From positions 1 through 23,659 of the forward strand of contig JBJXFQ010000076.1 of NCBI GenBank assembly GCA_046155605.1: a stretch of 23,659 nt of DNA. Reading direction: 5' to 3'. This document shows, in pieces, positions 8,242 to 15,955 of this stretch; within the stretch, counting starts at the first letter, position 1, and each line of letters opens with the position of its first letter. The DNA is from JAEUIZ01 sp046155605 (GTDB taxonomy: Bacteria; Planctomycetota; Phycisphaerae; Phycisphaerales; UBA1924). The position numbers and the translations under genes were made by a program. The notes under the pieces were generated by a model. It worked only from the letters and a program-made list of their open reading frames with translations, had not been told where the DNA came from and ran no database searches.

Positions 8242-8372
8242 ATGAATCCACCCAGTGTTACGGCAGAATCGCCCAAGCGGTTCACGACGACGCGTGTGTC
8301 GAAAAGTCCGGCATCGGTTGGTGACAAAGTTTGTGATAAACAAGGCAACTTCGACGCCGCGTCTGAGCGAGT

Positions 8373-8398
8373 CTTCGAGCGAAGGCTCTGGTCAGAGC
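8373..8398 (-). terminator. Two small hairpins at the end of the ParA operon
   Basis: GCTCTG-GT-CAGAGC (8385-8398) overlaps the stop codon of the upstream minus-strand gene, followed by CTTC-GAGC-GAAG (8373-8384). There is no U-tract after them, so intrinsic termination is only a possibility. The 8204-8372 stretch beyond holds nothing else I can identify. Confidence 0.3.
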
Positions 8399-9816
8399 GC
8401 CACCACACGCCGAATCTGCCGCCCCTCGACATCGAGCCTCACGACCAGATGCACGCGGATGCCCGCCACAGCCAGCCGACGCGCATCCGCCGCGTCCTCG
8501 GTCAAGACATGCATCGTCGGCGTGCGGACCTCCGTCGTAAGCCCGAGCGCCCGCAGCGCCAGCGACACGACAGCCGAATTCGCCCGCGCCCAGTCCGCCG
8601 CGGCCAGCACATCCACCACCGCCCGATCTCCCGATGCCGCCGCCAGCGTCGCGATGTGCAACTCGCCCGCCTGATCGACGGCCAAATCAACCCCCATCGC
8701 CGCCGGGCACGCCATCGCAAGCCGCGTCAGGTCCAGGAGCGCCGCCGCCGATGTGTCGCCGGCCCGCGCTTCCGTGCCGCGCGAATCGCGGACGGCTGAC
8801 CCGCCCGCGGACGCCGCGTGGCCGCGAGCATCGTGCGCGAGTTCTTCAGCATGTCTCGCCGGTCCCGCCGCGCCCGTGTGCGGTGACCGCGTGTCACCCT
8901 TGGCCTCTTCGGTGACGGCCTCGCGCACGTGTCGCATAGCCACGGCATATTTGGCGACCGCGCCGACGCGATGCTCGTTGGTCTCGCCGATCCAACCGCC
9001 GCGGTGATCGCTCTGTCGTCCATCCGCGCGATGCTCCGCGGGATCCTTCCCGCGCCCCGTCGCGCCGCCTCCATCGGCGCGTGTCGCCACGCCGCGGATC
9101 AAACCCACGATCCGTCTCGCCTCACCTGCCACATCGCCCGTCAGCGGGGCGTCCAACGCGATCGTTGCCGGGCTTCCCGACGCGATCCGCTGCACGATCG
9201 CCGCGAGCGTGATCGGCCTGTTCAAGAACGCCTCCGCCGCTCGCGACAGCCGCGACGACGCCTCGCCGGCCTTCTCCGGCGTCGCCCCCATGATCGCCAT
9301 CCGCACCGGAGCCGCGGCATCGGGCGCGACCAGGTCACGCAGAACTCGATACGACCCGACGACCGCCGCCTCGTCCGCCCCAGTCAGCACCGTGACCGCA
9401 TCCGCTCCGACCAGTCCGCCGCCATCGGGCACCGAGAGCAGCCACGCGCCGATCCGCGGCGCGAGCCGCACCACCGCCGCCTCGATCGACGCGTCTTTCG
9501 CCCCTCCCGTCGCCCCCGCATCCGGCCCCGCACCACTCACTTCGATCGTCACGCGCCCCGCTTCGACGCGCACCAGCGCCGCGCCCCGACCCGACGCCTC
9601 CGCCGCCTGCCGCGCGTATTGCCGAACCCACGCCCATGCCGACACCGGCAGATGCCCAACGACGACCTGTTCGATCACGGCCGCGCGCGATTCGCCCTGC
9701 CGCCGCGTCTCGTCACATCGGCCCTCGCCGAGAAAAAGATCGGCCAGCGCGTCATAGTCACCGCCGGGAGGGGGGGGAGTCGACTTGCCCGAACCGGCTC
9801 GTGCGGATGCGGTCAT
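8392..9816 (-). CDS. Unknown protein coupled to ParA; possible P-loop-less ParA/FlhG-like fold
   Basis: A 474-residue protein I do not recognise as a named family. Its ATG at 9816 shares one base with the stop of the ParA fusion gene (TGATG) and has GGAGGGCC just upstream, so the two are translationally coupled. Residues ~155-260 resemble the C-terminal half of FlhG/MinD-type ATPases: WLLSVPDGGGLVGADAVTVLTGADEAAVVGSYRVLRDL recalls the D-x-P-x-G...VTTPEPTSxxDAYxLIK region, and VRMAIMGATPEKAGEASSRL...FLNRPI recalls the conserved NMV...rl...FL strand-helix. No Walker A motif is present, so ATP hydrolysis is unlikely. A Gly/Ala/His-rich low-complexity linker (residues ~280-380) leads to a C-terminal domain (about 390-474) rich in LAVDQAGELHIATL-type beta-strands. 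Likely a regulator or cargo adaptor of the ParA protein; this is inference. Confidence 0.8.
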   Translation of the reverse strand: MTASARAGSGKSTPPPPGGDYDALADLFLGEGRCDETRRQGESRAAVIEQVVVGHLPVSAWAWVRQYARQAAEASGRGAALVRVEAGRVTIEVSGAGPDAGATGGAKDASIEAAVVRLAPRIGAWLLSVPDGGGLVGADAVTVLTGADEAAVVGSYRVLRDLVAPDAAAPVRMAIMGATPEKAGEASSRLSRAAEAFLNRPITLAAIVQRIASGSPATIALDAPLTGDVAGEARRIVGLIRGVATRADGGGATGRGKDPAEHRADGRQSDHRGGWIGETNEHRVGAVAKYAVAMRHVREAVTEEAKGDTRSPHTGAAGPARHAEELAHDARGHAASAGGSAVRDSRGTEARAGDTSAAALLDLTRLAMACPAAMGVDLAVDQAGELHIATLAAASGDRAVVDVLAAADWARANSAVVSLALRALGLTTEVRTPTMHVLTEDAADARRLAVAGIRVHLVVRLDVEGRQIRRVVAL

Positions 9817-11300
9817 CAGGCCCTCCGGGCGCTCGCTGGCACCTCGATCACGCTGTTCATCCCGTGATACGAGTTCGGCTCGATCGCGGGATTGTGCGGG
9901 TCCACCATCCATTGGCCGTCCACCACCAATCTATACCGCCACCTCCCAGGGGGAAGTTGCACACAGGTTTCCCACACGCCCAGCGCCTCGTTCCTTCGCA
10001 TCGTCCCTTCCGTCGGTTCCCACCCGTTGAACTCCCCGGCGATCGCCACGCTCCCGCCCGTCGCCAGCGGCTGCACAAACAGCGCGCCGCTTCGTGTGTG
10101 CCGCGCGCCAAAGAGCGTCTGCACCGTCTCGCGCCGCGCCGTTTCGGCCAGTTCCGCCTCCACCGTTCCGGGCTTGGGTGTCGGGGCGCCGCCCTCGCCG
10201 TTCCACGACCTCGACCGTAACTCTGACGCCGCCCGCGCCAAAGCCACCAGTTCGCTCATCCGACTCACGCTTGATGCCGCTCGCTCCGGCGAGGTGCTCG
10301 GCACGATCACCAGCGGCGATTCGCCCGGCATTCGGTCTGTCGTCGGCATGACCGCTACCAGGCTGTCCATCACCGCAGCCCCAGCCTCCACTCGCCGCGC
10401 CAACTCCGGACTGGGTGTCGTCGCCGGCACCACGACGGTCTGCGGCTCGGAGCGCTGGTCAAACTCTGATCCATCGACTGATGCCGGGCGCGCCCGGCCG
10501 TCAACGCTCGCCCCGTAGCCCGGCAGTCCCATCGCCGATGCCAGCCAATCCGCCAGGGCCGTGTAGTCCAAGGCACCGATCGAATCCGGTGAATACTCCA
10601 CGACCGGCTGTCCGAAACTCGCGGCCTCTTTCAGCGTCGAATCCTGGCGAATCACGCACGGGATCACGCGATCGACGAACCGCCGCCGTATCTCCCCGAG
10701 GATGTCCCGCGCGAGCGCGTTCGATTCTTCGTGGAGCGTCGGCAGGATGTGGTGCCGCGGCGGAGCATCCAGCCGCTTCGAGAGGCTGCGGATCGTGCTC
10801 ACCTGCTTCGTCGCGCCCTGCAGGGCGAAAAACGCCGTCTCAACCGGGATGATGACCTCTTGCGACGCGGCCATCGCGTTAAACGTCAGCAGTCCGATCG
10901 TCGGCGGACAATCAATGATGCATACGTCGTAGTCCGAAGCCAGGCTCTGCAAGAACCCTGACAGCCGCAAGTGGTTGTCGGGCGCGTCGGCCAGCCCGCC
11001 CCGGCTCGATTCCAATCCCGCAAGTTTGGTCCGACTCGGAGCAAGGTCCAGATTTCGGCTTACACGCCAGAGCAATCGGGTTCGATCCACCCCGGTTGAG
11101 GGGGGCGCAAGAAGTGCATCCCCGATGTCCAGGTCGATCCGCTGCTCCGGGATAGCCAACCCGGCCGCGCAGTGCGATTGCGGGTCGAGGTCAACCAACA
11201 GGCAACGCAGGCCGCGGCGGGCCAAAATGCCGGACAAGTTGATGGCGGTGGTGGTCTTCCCGCAGCCGCCCTTTTGATTGATGATCGAGATCGTGCGCAC
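9816..11300 (-). CDS. ParA-family ATPase fused to a C-terminal AMPK-type glycogen-binding domain
   Basis: A 494-residue fusion. Start is the GTG at 11300 with GGAG 6 nt upstream, placing the ATPase motif at the N-terminus as in all ParA proteins; the open frame extends to 11633 without supported start. Residues 1-260 are a ParA/Soj ATPase: INQKGGCGKTTT (deviant Walker A, K10 and K15), LLVDLDPQSH (residues 34-43), DVCIIDCPPTIG (Walker B) and IIPVETAFFALQG. A Pro/Ser/Ala-rich linker covers about 265-405. Residues ~410-490 match the AMPK beta/CBM48 glycogen-binding module: IAGEFNGWEP, RWRYRLVVDGQWMVDP and NSVIEV. The Trp of FNGW and DGQW and the Asn of the last strand correspond to carbohydrate contacts W100, W133 and N150 of AMPK beta1; the contact Lys126 is Arg here. 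No parB or parS is seen nearby. ATPase and CBM calls are strong; combined function is unknown. Confidence 0.93.
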   Translation of the reverse strand: MRTISIINQKGGCGKTTTAINLSGILARRGLRCLLVDLDPQSHCAAGLAIPEQRIDLDIGDALLAPPSTGVDRTRLLWRVSRNLDLAPSRTKLAGLESSRGGLADAPDNHLRLSGFLQSLASDYDVCIIDCPPTIGLLTFNAMAASQEVIIPVETAFFALQGATKQVSTIRSLSKRLDAPPRHHILPTLHEESNALARDILGEIRRRFVDRVIPCVIRQDSTLKEAASFGQPVVEYSPDSIGALDYTALADWLASAMGLPGYGASVDGRARPASVDGSEFDQRSEPQTVVVPATTPSPELARRVEAGAAVMDSLVAVMPTTDRMPGESPLVIVPSTSPERAASSVSRMSELVALARAASELRSRSWNGEGGAPTPKPGTVEAELAETARRETVQTLFGARHTRSGALFVQPLATGGSVAIAGEFNGWEPTEGTMRRNEALGVWETCVQLPPGRWRYRLVVDGQWMVDPHNPAIEPNSYHGMNSVIEVPASARRA

Positions 11301-11417
11301 GGAAGGCTCCGTTCCTAAGAATAATTCTCGGTGCCCTCTCGGTCTCCGCGCCGAAAGAGTTATCGGGAACGCGGAGCAAGTTTCGTGACTGTTCTCGCCA
11401 AGGCGTCCCATAAGGAG

Positions 11418-11447
11418 TTGACGCGGAGCGTGCGCCGCGTGTAGATT
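11418..11447 (+). promoter_or_regulatory. Probable sigma70-type promoter of the cold-shock gene
   Basis: TTGACG (11418-11423) and TAGATT (11442-11447) are separated by 18 bp, a good match to TTGACA/TATAAT. Transcription would begin near 11454, giving a leader of about 178 nt before the ATG at 11632. Confidence 0.6.
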
Positions 11448-11465
11448 GAACGTTCGGCTTGGGAA

Positions 11466-11620
11466 GGCGCGGAGAGCGCCATCTTCAAGCGGCGGGGCAT
11501 CGGGTGCCCCGACCTCGTGGGCGGTCGTGAGCCTAGAGAGAGCACGACCGCGGGAACCGTCCTTGTGTGCGCGGGCCGGTGCATTGTGGTCGCAGGAGGA
11601 CCAGCGGGAGGGAACTCCCG
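11466..11620 (+). promoter_or_regulatory. Structured 5' leader of the cold-shock gene (four hairpins)
   Basis: Four perfect stems occur in series: GGCGC/GCGCC (11466-11480), CGGGGCA/TGCCCCG (11493-11511), GCGGTCGTG/CACGACCGC (11521-11551) and CGGGAG/CTCCCG closing a GGAA GNRA tetraloop (11605-11620). The last one contains the strongest SD-like string (GGGAGG) and abuts a GGGGG 7 nt before the ATG. Long structured leaders are known regulatory features of cspA-type mRNAs; the same role here is inferred. Confidence 0.55.
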
Positions 11621-11631
11621 GGGGCTTCGTC

Positions 11632-11907
11632 ATGTCCGGTCAGATCACGGGTGCGGAGGGCGTCGTCAAGTGGTTCGATCCACGGAAGGGCTTTGGCTTC
11701 CTTGTCGGACCCGAGGGGCAGGACGTCTTCGTCCACTTCTCGGTCATCGAGGGGGATGGCTTTCGAGCCCTGAAGGACGGATCGACCGTCACCTACGACG
11801 CCGTGGCGACGGAGAATCGCTGGAAAGCGACGCGGGTCGTGCGCGCCGAAACAGGCACGGTGCGCGTCGCGGCCAAGCCGGGCTATTCGCGCTCGCCCAG
11901 GCGGTGA
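11632..11907 (+). CDS. Cold-shock domain protein (CspA family)
   Basis: A 91-residue nucleic-acid-binding protein with a single cold-shock domain: GVVKWFDPRKGFGFLVGPEGQDVFVHFSVI contains RNP1 (KGFGFL) and RNP2 (VFVHF). The start at 11632 gives the normal short N-terminus. Relative to classical Csps (65-70 residues) it carries a ~20-residue basic tail (VAAKPGYSRSPRR) that may add RNA affinity. Its role would be RNA chaperoning in the cytoplasm. The histidine kinase begins only 10 bp after its stop, so the two are probably one transcript from the promoter at 11418. Confidence 0.94.
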   Translation: MSGQITGAEGVVKWFDPRKGFGFLVGPEGQDVFVHFSVIEGDGFRALKDGSTVTYDAVATENRWKATRVVRAETGTVRVAAKPGYSRSPRR

Positions 11908-11917
11908 GGCGCGAGCC

Positions 11918-12793
11918 TTGAGCGCGACCTGGCTCCTGGTCGGCTTCGCCGCCGGCGCGATCGCTGCCGCCCTGTCGGCGCGCGTCGTGGTTCGTCGTCA
12001 CCTCAAACGCGTCCGGGCGGCGGAGCGGCGGGCCAGAGACGCCGAGCGCCTCGCCGAGATCGGGGCGATGACGGGCGGGCTCGCCCACGAGATCAAGAAT
12101 CCCCTCTCCACGATCGGGCTCAACGCCCAACTGCTCGCCGAGGGAGTGGAAGAACTTCCCATCGATTCGGACGCCAAGGGCAGGCTTGTCCGAAGGCTCG
12201 GGACGCTTCGGCGCGAGGTTGATCGTCTTCGCGGCATCCTGACGGACTTCCTCCAGTTTGCCGGGCAGGTCCGGGTCGAGCCGCTGCGTTCGGACCTGAA
12301 CGCGGTGGTGGGGGAGTTGGCTGATTTTTTCCTGCCTCAGGCCGAGAAAATGGGTGTGCGAATCCGATCCGAGTTGGTGCCCGGCCCGCTCTGGGCGATG
12401 CTGGACGTGGCGCACGTCAAGCAGGCTACGCTCAACCTGATGCTCAACGCCGTGCAGGCGATGGCGGGGCCGGCGAGTGCTACAGGCGGAGGGGCGAGCG
12501 ATTCGACCCGTGCCGCGGGGGGCGGCGAACTGATCCTGCGAACCGCGGCACGCACCGACGCGGACGGCACAGCGATGGTCGAGTTGCACGTCATCGACAC
12601 CGGCCCGGGGATCGAACCCGAGGCGCGCGATCGCATCTTCCAGCCTTATTTCACAACCAAAAGCGGCGGCACGGGGCTTGGCCTGCCTACCGCCCGGCGG
12701 CTTGTCGAGGCTCACGGCGGACGCATCGAGTTGCACTCTGAGCCGGGGCGCGGGTCGGATTTCACGATGGTGTTTCCGGCCGGAAACGACTGA
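11918..12793 (+). CDS. Membrane-anchored sensor histidine kinase (NtrB/PAS-less type)
   Basis: A 291-residue histidine kinase. The start is uncertain; TTG at 11918 with GAGG 11 bp upstream fits, giving an N-terminal helix (TWLLVGFAAGAIAAALSARVVV) and a short basic coiled coil. The H box is IGAMTGGLAHEIKNPLSTI, with a DHp helix pair to about residue 110. The HATPase domain shows the N box (NLMLNAVQAM), G1 (DTGPGI), F box (IFQPYFTTK) and G2 (GTGLGLPTARRLVEAHGG). No sensor domain and no adjacent response regulator are visible, so the signal and partner are unknown; orphan kinases of this kind usually phosphorylate a distant regulator. Co-transcription with the cold-shock gene is likely. Confidence 0.9.
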   Translation: MSATWLLVGFAAGAIAAALSARVVVRRHLKRVRAAERRARDAERLAEIGAMTGGLAHEIKNPLSTIGLNAQLLAEGVEELPIDSDAKGRLVRRLGTLRREVDRLRGILTDFLQFAGQVRVEPLRSDLNAVVGELADFFLPQAEKMGVRIRSELVPGPLWAMLDVAHVKQATLNLMLNAVQAMAGPASATGGGASDSTRAAGGGELILRTAARTDADGTAMVELHVIDTGPGIEPEARDRIFQPYFTTKSGGTGLGLPTARRLVEAHGGRIELHSEPGRGSDFTMVFPAGND

Positions 12794-12815
12794 CGAGTGC
12801 TCCCGTGCGCTGTCG

Positions 12816-14606
12816 CTACGACCCGAATTCGGACGCGAACGAATCGGCCACGGTGGCATCAAGGCCCGCGGTACGGGCGCGGTCGAGCGCCACCATCGCC
12901 GGCGTGCGACGATCGGATGCCTGCATGATGACGACGACGGCGAGCCAGGTCGAGGCCGAGTCGGCCCGATTGGCGGCCCGGGTCGCGGTGTCGAGAGCAC
13001 GCTCCATCGCCTCACGGTCGGCGAGCGAGTCGATGCTCATGGGCCGGGCCGAGAGCGCGGGGTCGATGCGGTAGGCCAACTCAATCTGCCGAGCGCCCTC
13101 GAGCACTTCGCCCAGATCAATCAGCGCCAGGCCCAGCGAACGAGCGGCCTGGACGTCACCCGGGAACGCCGCAAGATGCTGGCGGTAGACGCGGATGGCG
13201 CTGGGCGAGTCGCCGAGTCGCAGATAGGTGTCGCCCAGTTCGCGGTCGCTCGTCGCGAGGAGTTGCCCGGGCGATGCCGGCGCGGGGAGCACGACCGGTG
13301 CCGGTTGCGGCTCGGCCGACGCGTACACCACGGTCGTCGACGGCTCAGACTGAAAAATGATCGTCGGTGGCGGAGGCTCGGAATAGACGACCGTCGGGGA
13401 GATCAGCCCGCAGTGTGCGACGGTATACGTCGGCACGGAGCAATACCGGAACTCGGTCAGCCAATCGCAGTGCGGCCGCACATAGGTAATGCGGCGGACG
13501 CGATGGTGACGCCAGCCGTGGTGCTCGGGCCAGTAATACGCACTCGGCCAGCAGTACCACGAACTGTACGACGAGCAGGCGGACCATGTAGACCAGCGGC
13601 AATCGCCGTAGGAATACGAGGGACGGCAGAAGGGGTCATAGAAGAAGGGGTCGTAATAGCAGAAGGGGCTGCCGCGCCAGTGATGGAAGTTGCCGATGCT
13701 CAGGCCGAAGCCGAAGCCGGCACCGATGAAGAAACTGACATGGTCGCGATGACGGTCGCGGATGCGGTCGAAGAGGTCGTCGCGATCGTGGCGGTCGCGG
13801 CGATCTCCGCGGTCATGCCCACGATCACGCACGTCGACGAGTTGGGAATCGCCACGGGAGTGGTCGCCGGCACCGACGAGCCCGCTGTTGCGAGGCGGCG
13901 GGAGCGGACGCTCGAATCGGCCGTCATTGACGGGCGGTCGCGGCGTGCGGACGATCGGGGGCTTGCTCACAATCGGCGTCGGCTGTGGAACCGGCGGGCG
14001 AGTCACCACCGGGGGCATCGGGCGAGAAACCACCGGCGGCTTTGGTGTCGGTTGCGCAACCGGAGGCTGCACGACAACCGGCGGCTTGGGCCGCGAAACG
14101 ATCGGCGGCTTGGTGACCACCGGCGGGTTCTTCACCACCGGCGGACGAGGATCGTTCGGCGCGGGTTGGACCACCACCGGCGGCTTCGGCCGCGACACCA
14201 CGGGCGGCTTCTGCTGAGACACCACGGGCGGCCTGGTCGTCGTGGGTGGTGTTCTCACGACGGGAGGCATCGGGCGCGATACTGCGGGCGGCTTTTGCTG
14301 CGAAACCACCGGCGGCCTCGATTGCACCGAAGGCGGCTTGCTGACAACTGCTGGCGCGGGGCGCGTGATGACTGGAGCCGGACGCGAGACAACGGGCGGG
14401 CGGGTGGCGACTGCCGGTCGCTGTACGGGCCGAGTCGCCACAGTCGGTCGTGCCGCGGGCTTGGGCGCTGGTCGCGCGGCGGGCTGGGCGGAACGGCCGT
14501 TGCGATCGTCGCTCGAGCCACGTTGAGCGGCAGCGGTTCCGCCTGCGGCGAGAACAAGGGCCGCGGCCAACAACGGACCGTGCCACGACTTGCTCAGAAC
14601 TGACAT
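12816..14606 (-). CDS. Secreted TPR protein with long Pro/Val repeat region
   Basis: A 596-residue exported protein. The ATG at 14606 has AGAGGTG upstream and opens a signal peptide (MSVLSKSWHGPLLAAALVLAAGGTAAAQ). Residues ~40-225 are degenerate repeats of the type PPVVSRPxP/KPPVV, an extended, probably wall-spanning or periplasmic rod. Residues ~290-420 form a striking Tyr/Trp/Cys/His-rich segment (FCYYDPFFYDPFC, CWPSAYYWPEHHGWRHH) with at least nine Cys. The last ~150 residues are TPR-like (ELGDTYLRLGDSPSAIRVYRQHL, AARSLGLALIDLGEVLEGARQIELAYRIDP) and clearly related to the C-terminus of the upstream gene product. Function unknown; a cell-envelope protein is inferred. Confidence 0.85.
   Translation of the reverse strand: MSVLSKSWHGPLLAAALVLAAGGTAAAQRGSSDDRNGRSAQPAARPAPKPAARPTVATRPVQRPAVATRPPVVSRPAPVITRPAPAVVSKPPSVQSRPPVVSQQKPPAVSRPMPPVVRTPPTTTRPPVVSQQKPPVVSRPKPPVVVQPAPNDPRPPVVKNPPVVTKPPIVSRPKPPVVVQPPVAQPTPKPPVVSRPMPPVVTRPPVPQPTPIVSKPPIVRTPRPPVNDGRFERPLPPPRNSGLVGAGDHSRGDSQLVDVRDRGHDRGDRRDRHDRDDLFDRIRDRHRDHVSFFIGAGFGFGLSIGNFHHWRGSPFCYYDPFFYDPFCRPSYSYGDCRWSTWSACSSYSSWYCWPSAYYWPEHHGWRHHRVRRITYVRPHCDWLTEFRYCSVPTYTVAHCGLISPTVVYSEPPPPTIIFQSEPSTTVVYASAEPQPAPVVLPAPASPGQLLATSDRELGDTYLRLGDSPSAIRVYRQHLAAFPGDVQAARSLGLALIDLGEVLEGARQIELAYRIDPALSARPMSIDSLADREAMERALDTATRAANRADSASTWLAVVVIMQASDRRTPAMVALDRARTAGLDATVADSFASEFGS
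13930..14470 (-). repeat. Coding tandem repeat: Pro/Val (PPVV) units
   Basis: About 540 bp of degenerate tandem repeats inside the TPR gene, seen on the + strand as many copies of ACCACCGGCGGCTT-like units. They encode PPVVSRP, KPPVV and variants with irregular spacing. Copy number could vary between strains. Confidence 0.7.
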
Positions 14607-14699
14607 CGGCACACCTCTTCGTTTGACTCCCAGCCCTTCCAGGTCCAGGCGATTCTGCTTGCTCCGCGCGCCGTCGCGCAACATCACTCTCACCAGAAT

Positions 14700-15749
14700 C
14701 TACGTCCCCAGCGCGGATTCCATCCGCGCGACAACCGCCTGATCAAAGCCCAGTTTCTTCGCACGCTTCACCATCGCGCCGGCGTTCTCGTTGCGCCCTT
14801 CGGCCTGCATCAGCACAGCCAGAGCGTGCCACGACGCGCCGGTGTTGATCTTGTTCGCGTGCCCCGAGAGGCGGAGGAGATTGTCGCGCAACCGCTTTGC
14901 GCCTTTGACGAAAGCGTCCTTTCGCACTGGCTGGTCGGCCAGCGACGGGTCGGCGCGGTAGGCCTGGGAGATCACGGCGATGGCGTCGTCGATCCGCGCA
15001 TCGTCGAGGAGCGCCAGGCCCATCGAACGCATGGCCATCGTGTCATCGGGTTGCTCCTTGAGGTGGGCCGCATACTCCGAGATCGCCAGTCGCGCGTCCC
15101 CGGCGCGAAGGGCCGCGTCGCCGCGTTCGGCACGAGTCAGTGGCACCGACGGCACCGCGAGCGGTGTTACGGCTTGGCGCAGGCCCGGGTCCGCGGCCAT
15201 CGATGTGTAGAAACCCTGTATCACGGGCGTGGAGTAGTCGTACGAGTTGCACCACCCGCTGCCGATGAAGTATGGATAGGTATGACGGGCGTAGGGCGAT
15301 ACGAACAGGCCGGCATTGGACCCGATGTGGAAGCCCAGACGGAAGCGATCGTCGGCGTACGAGCCGTCGATGCTCAGGCCTGAGCCGGGGATTGTGACGA
15401 TCCGCGAACCAGGGTCGCCCGACGGATCAAACACCTGCGGCACAAGCGGGCGCTCAAAGGCCGGCCGCGTGGTGTTCGTGGGAAAGGCGATCGTCGGCTG
15501 AACAGTCGAGCGGCGGATGCTCGGCGGAAAGATCGTCGGCGAAATGACACGCGAGTTGCCGCGGATCGAAGGTTGACCGATCGTCTGCGGATAGCGGTTG
15601 TGCGGGCCGAGGTGGTTCTGCGGGATTCCCGGCCGCACACCGCCGAGGCTTTGCATGGGCCGTTGCAACTCCGGCTTGGTTTGCGCGGCGAGCGCCAGCG
15701 GAAACGCCACGATCGAGATGATTGCAAGCGCGTTGCTGCGAGTCGTCAT
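14700..15749 (-). CDS. Secreted TPR protein, paralogue of the downstream gene
   Basis: A 349-residue protein. The ATG at 15749 is preceded by AAGGAGTG and begins a signal peptide (MTTRSNALAIISIVAFPLALAAQ). Residues ~30-115 are Pro/Arg/Ile-rich (IFPPSIRRSTVQPTIAFP), a short counterpart of the PPVV region next door. A middle Tyr/Gly-rich part (FHIGSNAGLFVSPYARHTYPYF) is followed by a TPR-like domain (AERGDAALRAGDARLAISEYAAHL; AMRSMGLALLDDARIDDAIAVISQAYRADPSL). The C-terminal domain aligns with that of the downstream gene by eye (RSxGLALxD, AYRxDPxL, WxAxxVxMQA), so the pair arose by duplication. 93 bp separate them, and one transcript is likely. Confidence 0.85.
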   Translation of the reverse strand: MTTRSNALAIISIVAFPLALAAQTKPELQRPMQSLGGVRPGIPQNHLGPHNRYPQTIGQPSIRGNSRVISPTIFPPSIRRSTVQPTIAFPTNTTRPAFERPLVPQVFDPSGDPGSRIVTIPGSGLSIDGSYADDRFRLGFHIGSNAGLFVSPYARHTYPYFIGSGWCNSYDYSTPVIQGFYTSMAADPGLRQAVTPLAVPSVPLTRAERGDAALRAGDARLAISEYAAHLKEQPDDTMAMRSMGLALLDDARIDDAIAVISQAYRADPSLADQPVRKDAFVKGAKRLRDNLLRLSGHANKINTGASWHALAVLMQAEGRNENAGAMVKRAKKLGFDQAVVARMESALGT

Positions 15750-15955
15750 GGGCACTCCTTCACCCCGCCTCCCCACGCATTCCTCACATTCGATGGTCAG
15801 CAAATCGTAGCCGACCGAGCCACTTGGTTAGACCCCGCTAGCTTCGCAGAGTTCCCGTGCGCGTCAAGGGTCATTTGGAGTTCTCGGGGGCCAATTCAAT
15901 CGTTCGTCGGTAAGATTTTGTTTGGGTCCTGGGCGTTCCGTCACGCCATACGCTG

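Larger units (their letters stand above)
11301..11631. other. Intergenic region between divergent ParA-fusion and cold-shock genes
   Basis: 331 bp without a gene. The ParA side holds an 11-bp dyad AGAAT-A-ATTCT (11318-11328), 18 bp before the GTG start, a possible operator. The csp side holds a promoter and a leader with four hairpins, described separately. Confidence 0.7.

Noticed and set aside
8929..9867. 312-residue + strand frame antisense to the ParA partner gene
   Set aside because: Arg/His-rich low-complexity translation with no motif, and the minus-strand gene is coupled to parA with an SD.
9816..11300. Chromosome partition locus near an origin (parA/parB/parS)
   Set aside because: No parB, parS (TGTTTCACGTGAAACA-like) or dnaA-type neighbours are visible; the C-terminal CBM makes a classical partition role less likely.
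13930..14470. CRISPR-like array
   Set aside because: Units are short, irregular and in frame with a secreted protein; there are no constant repeats with unique spacers of uniform length, and no cas gene.
12678..14603. 641-residue open frame on the + strand
   Set aside because: It is antisense to the TPR gene; its Arg-rich, repeat-driven composition mirrors the PPVV repeats, and it would overlap the histidine kinase end. The minus-strand gene has a signal peptide, an SD and a paralogue.
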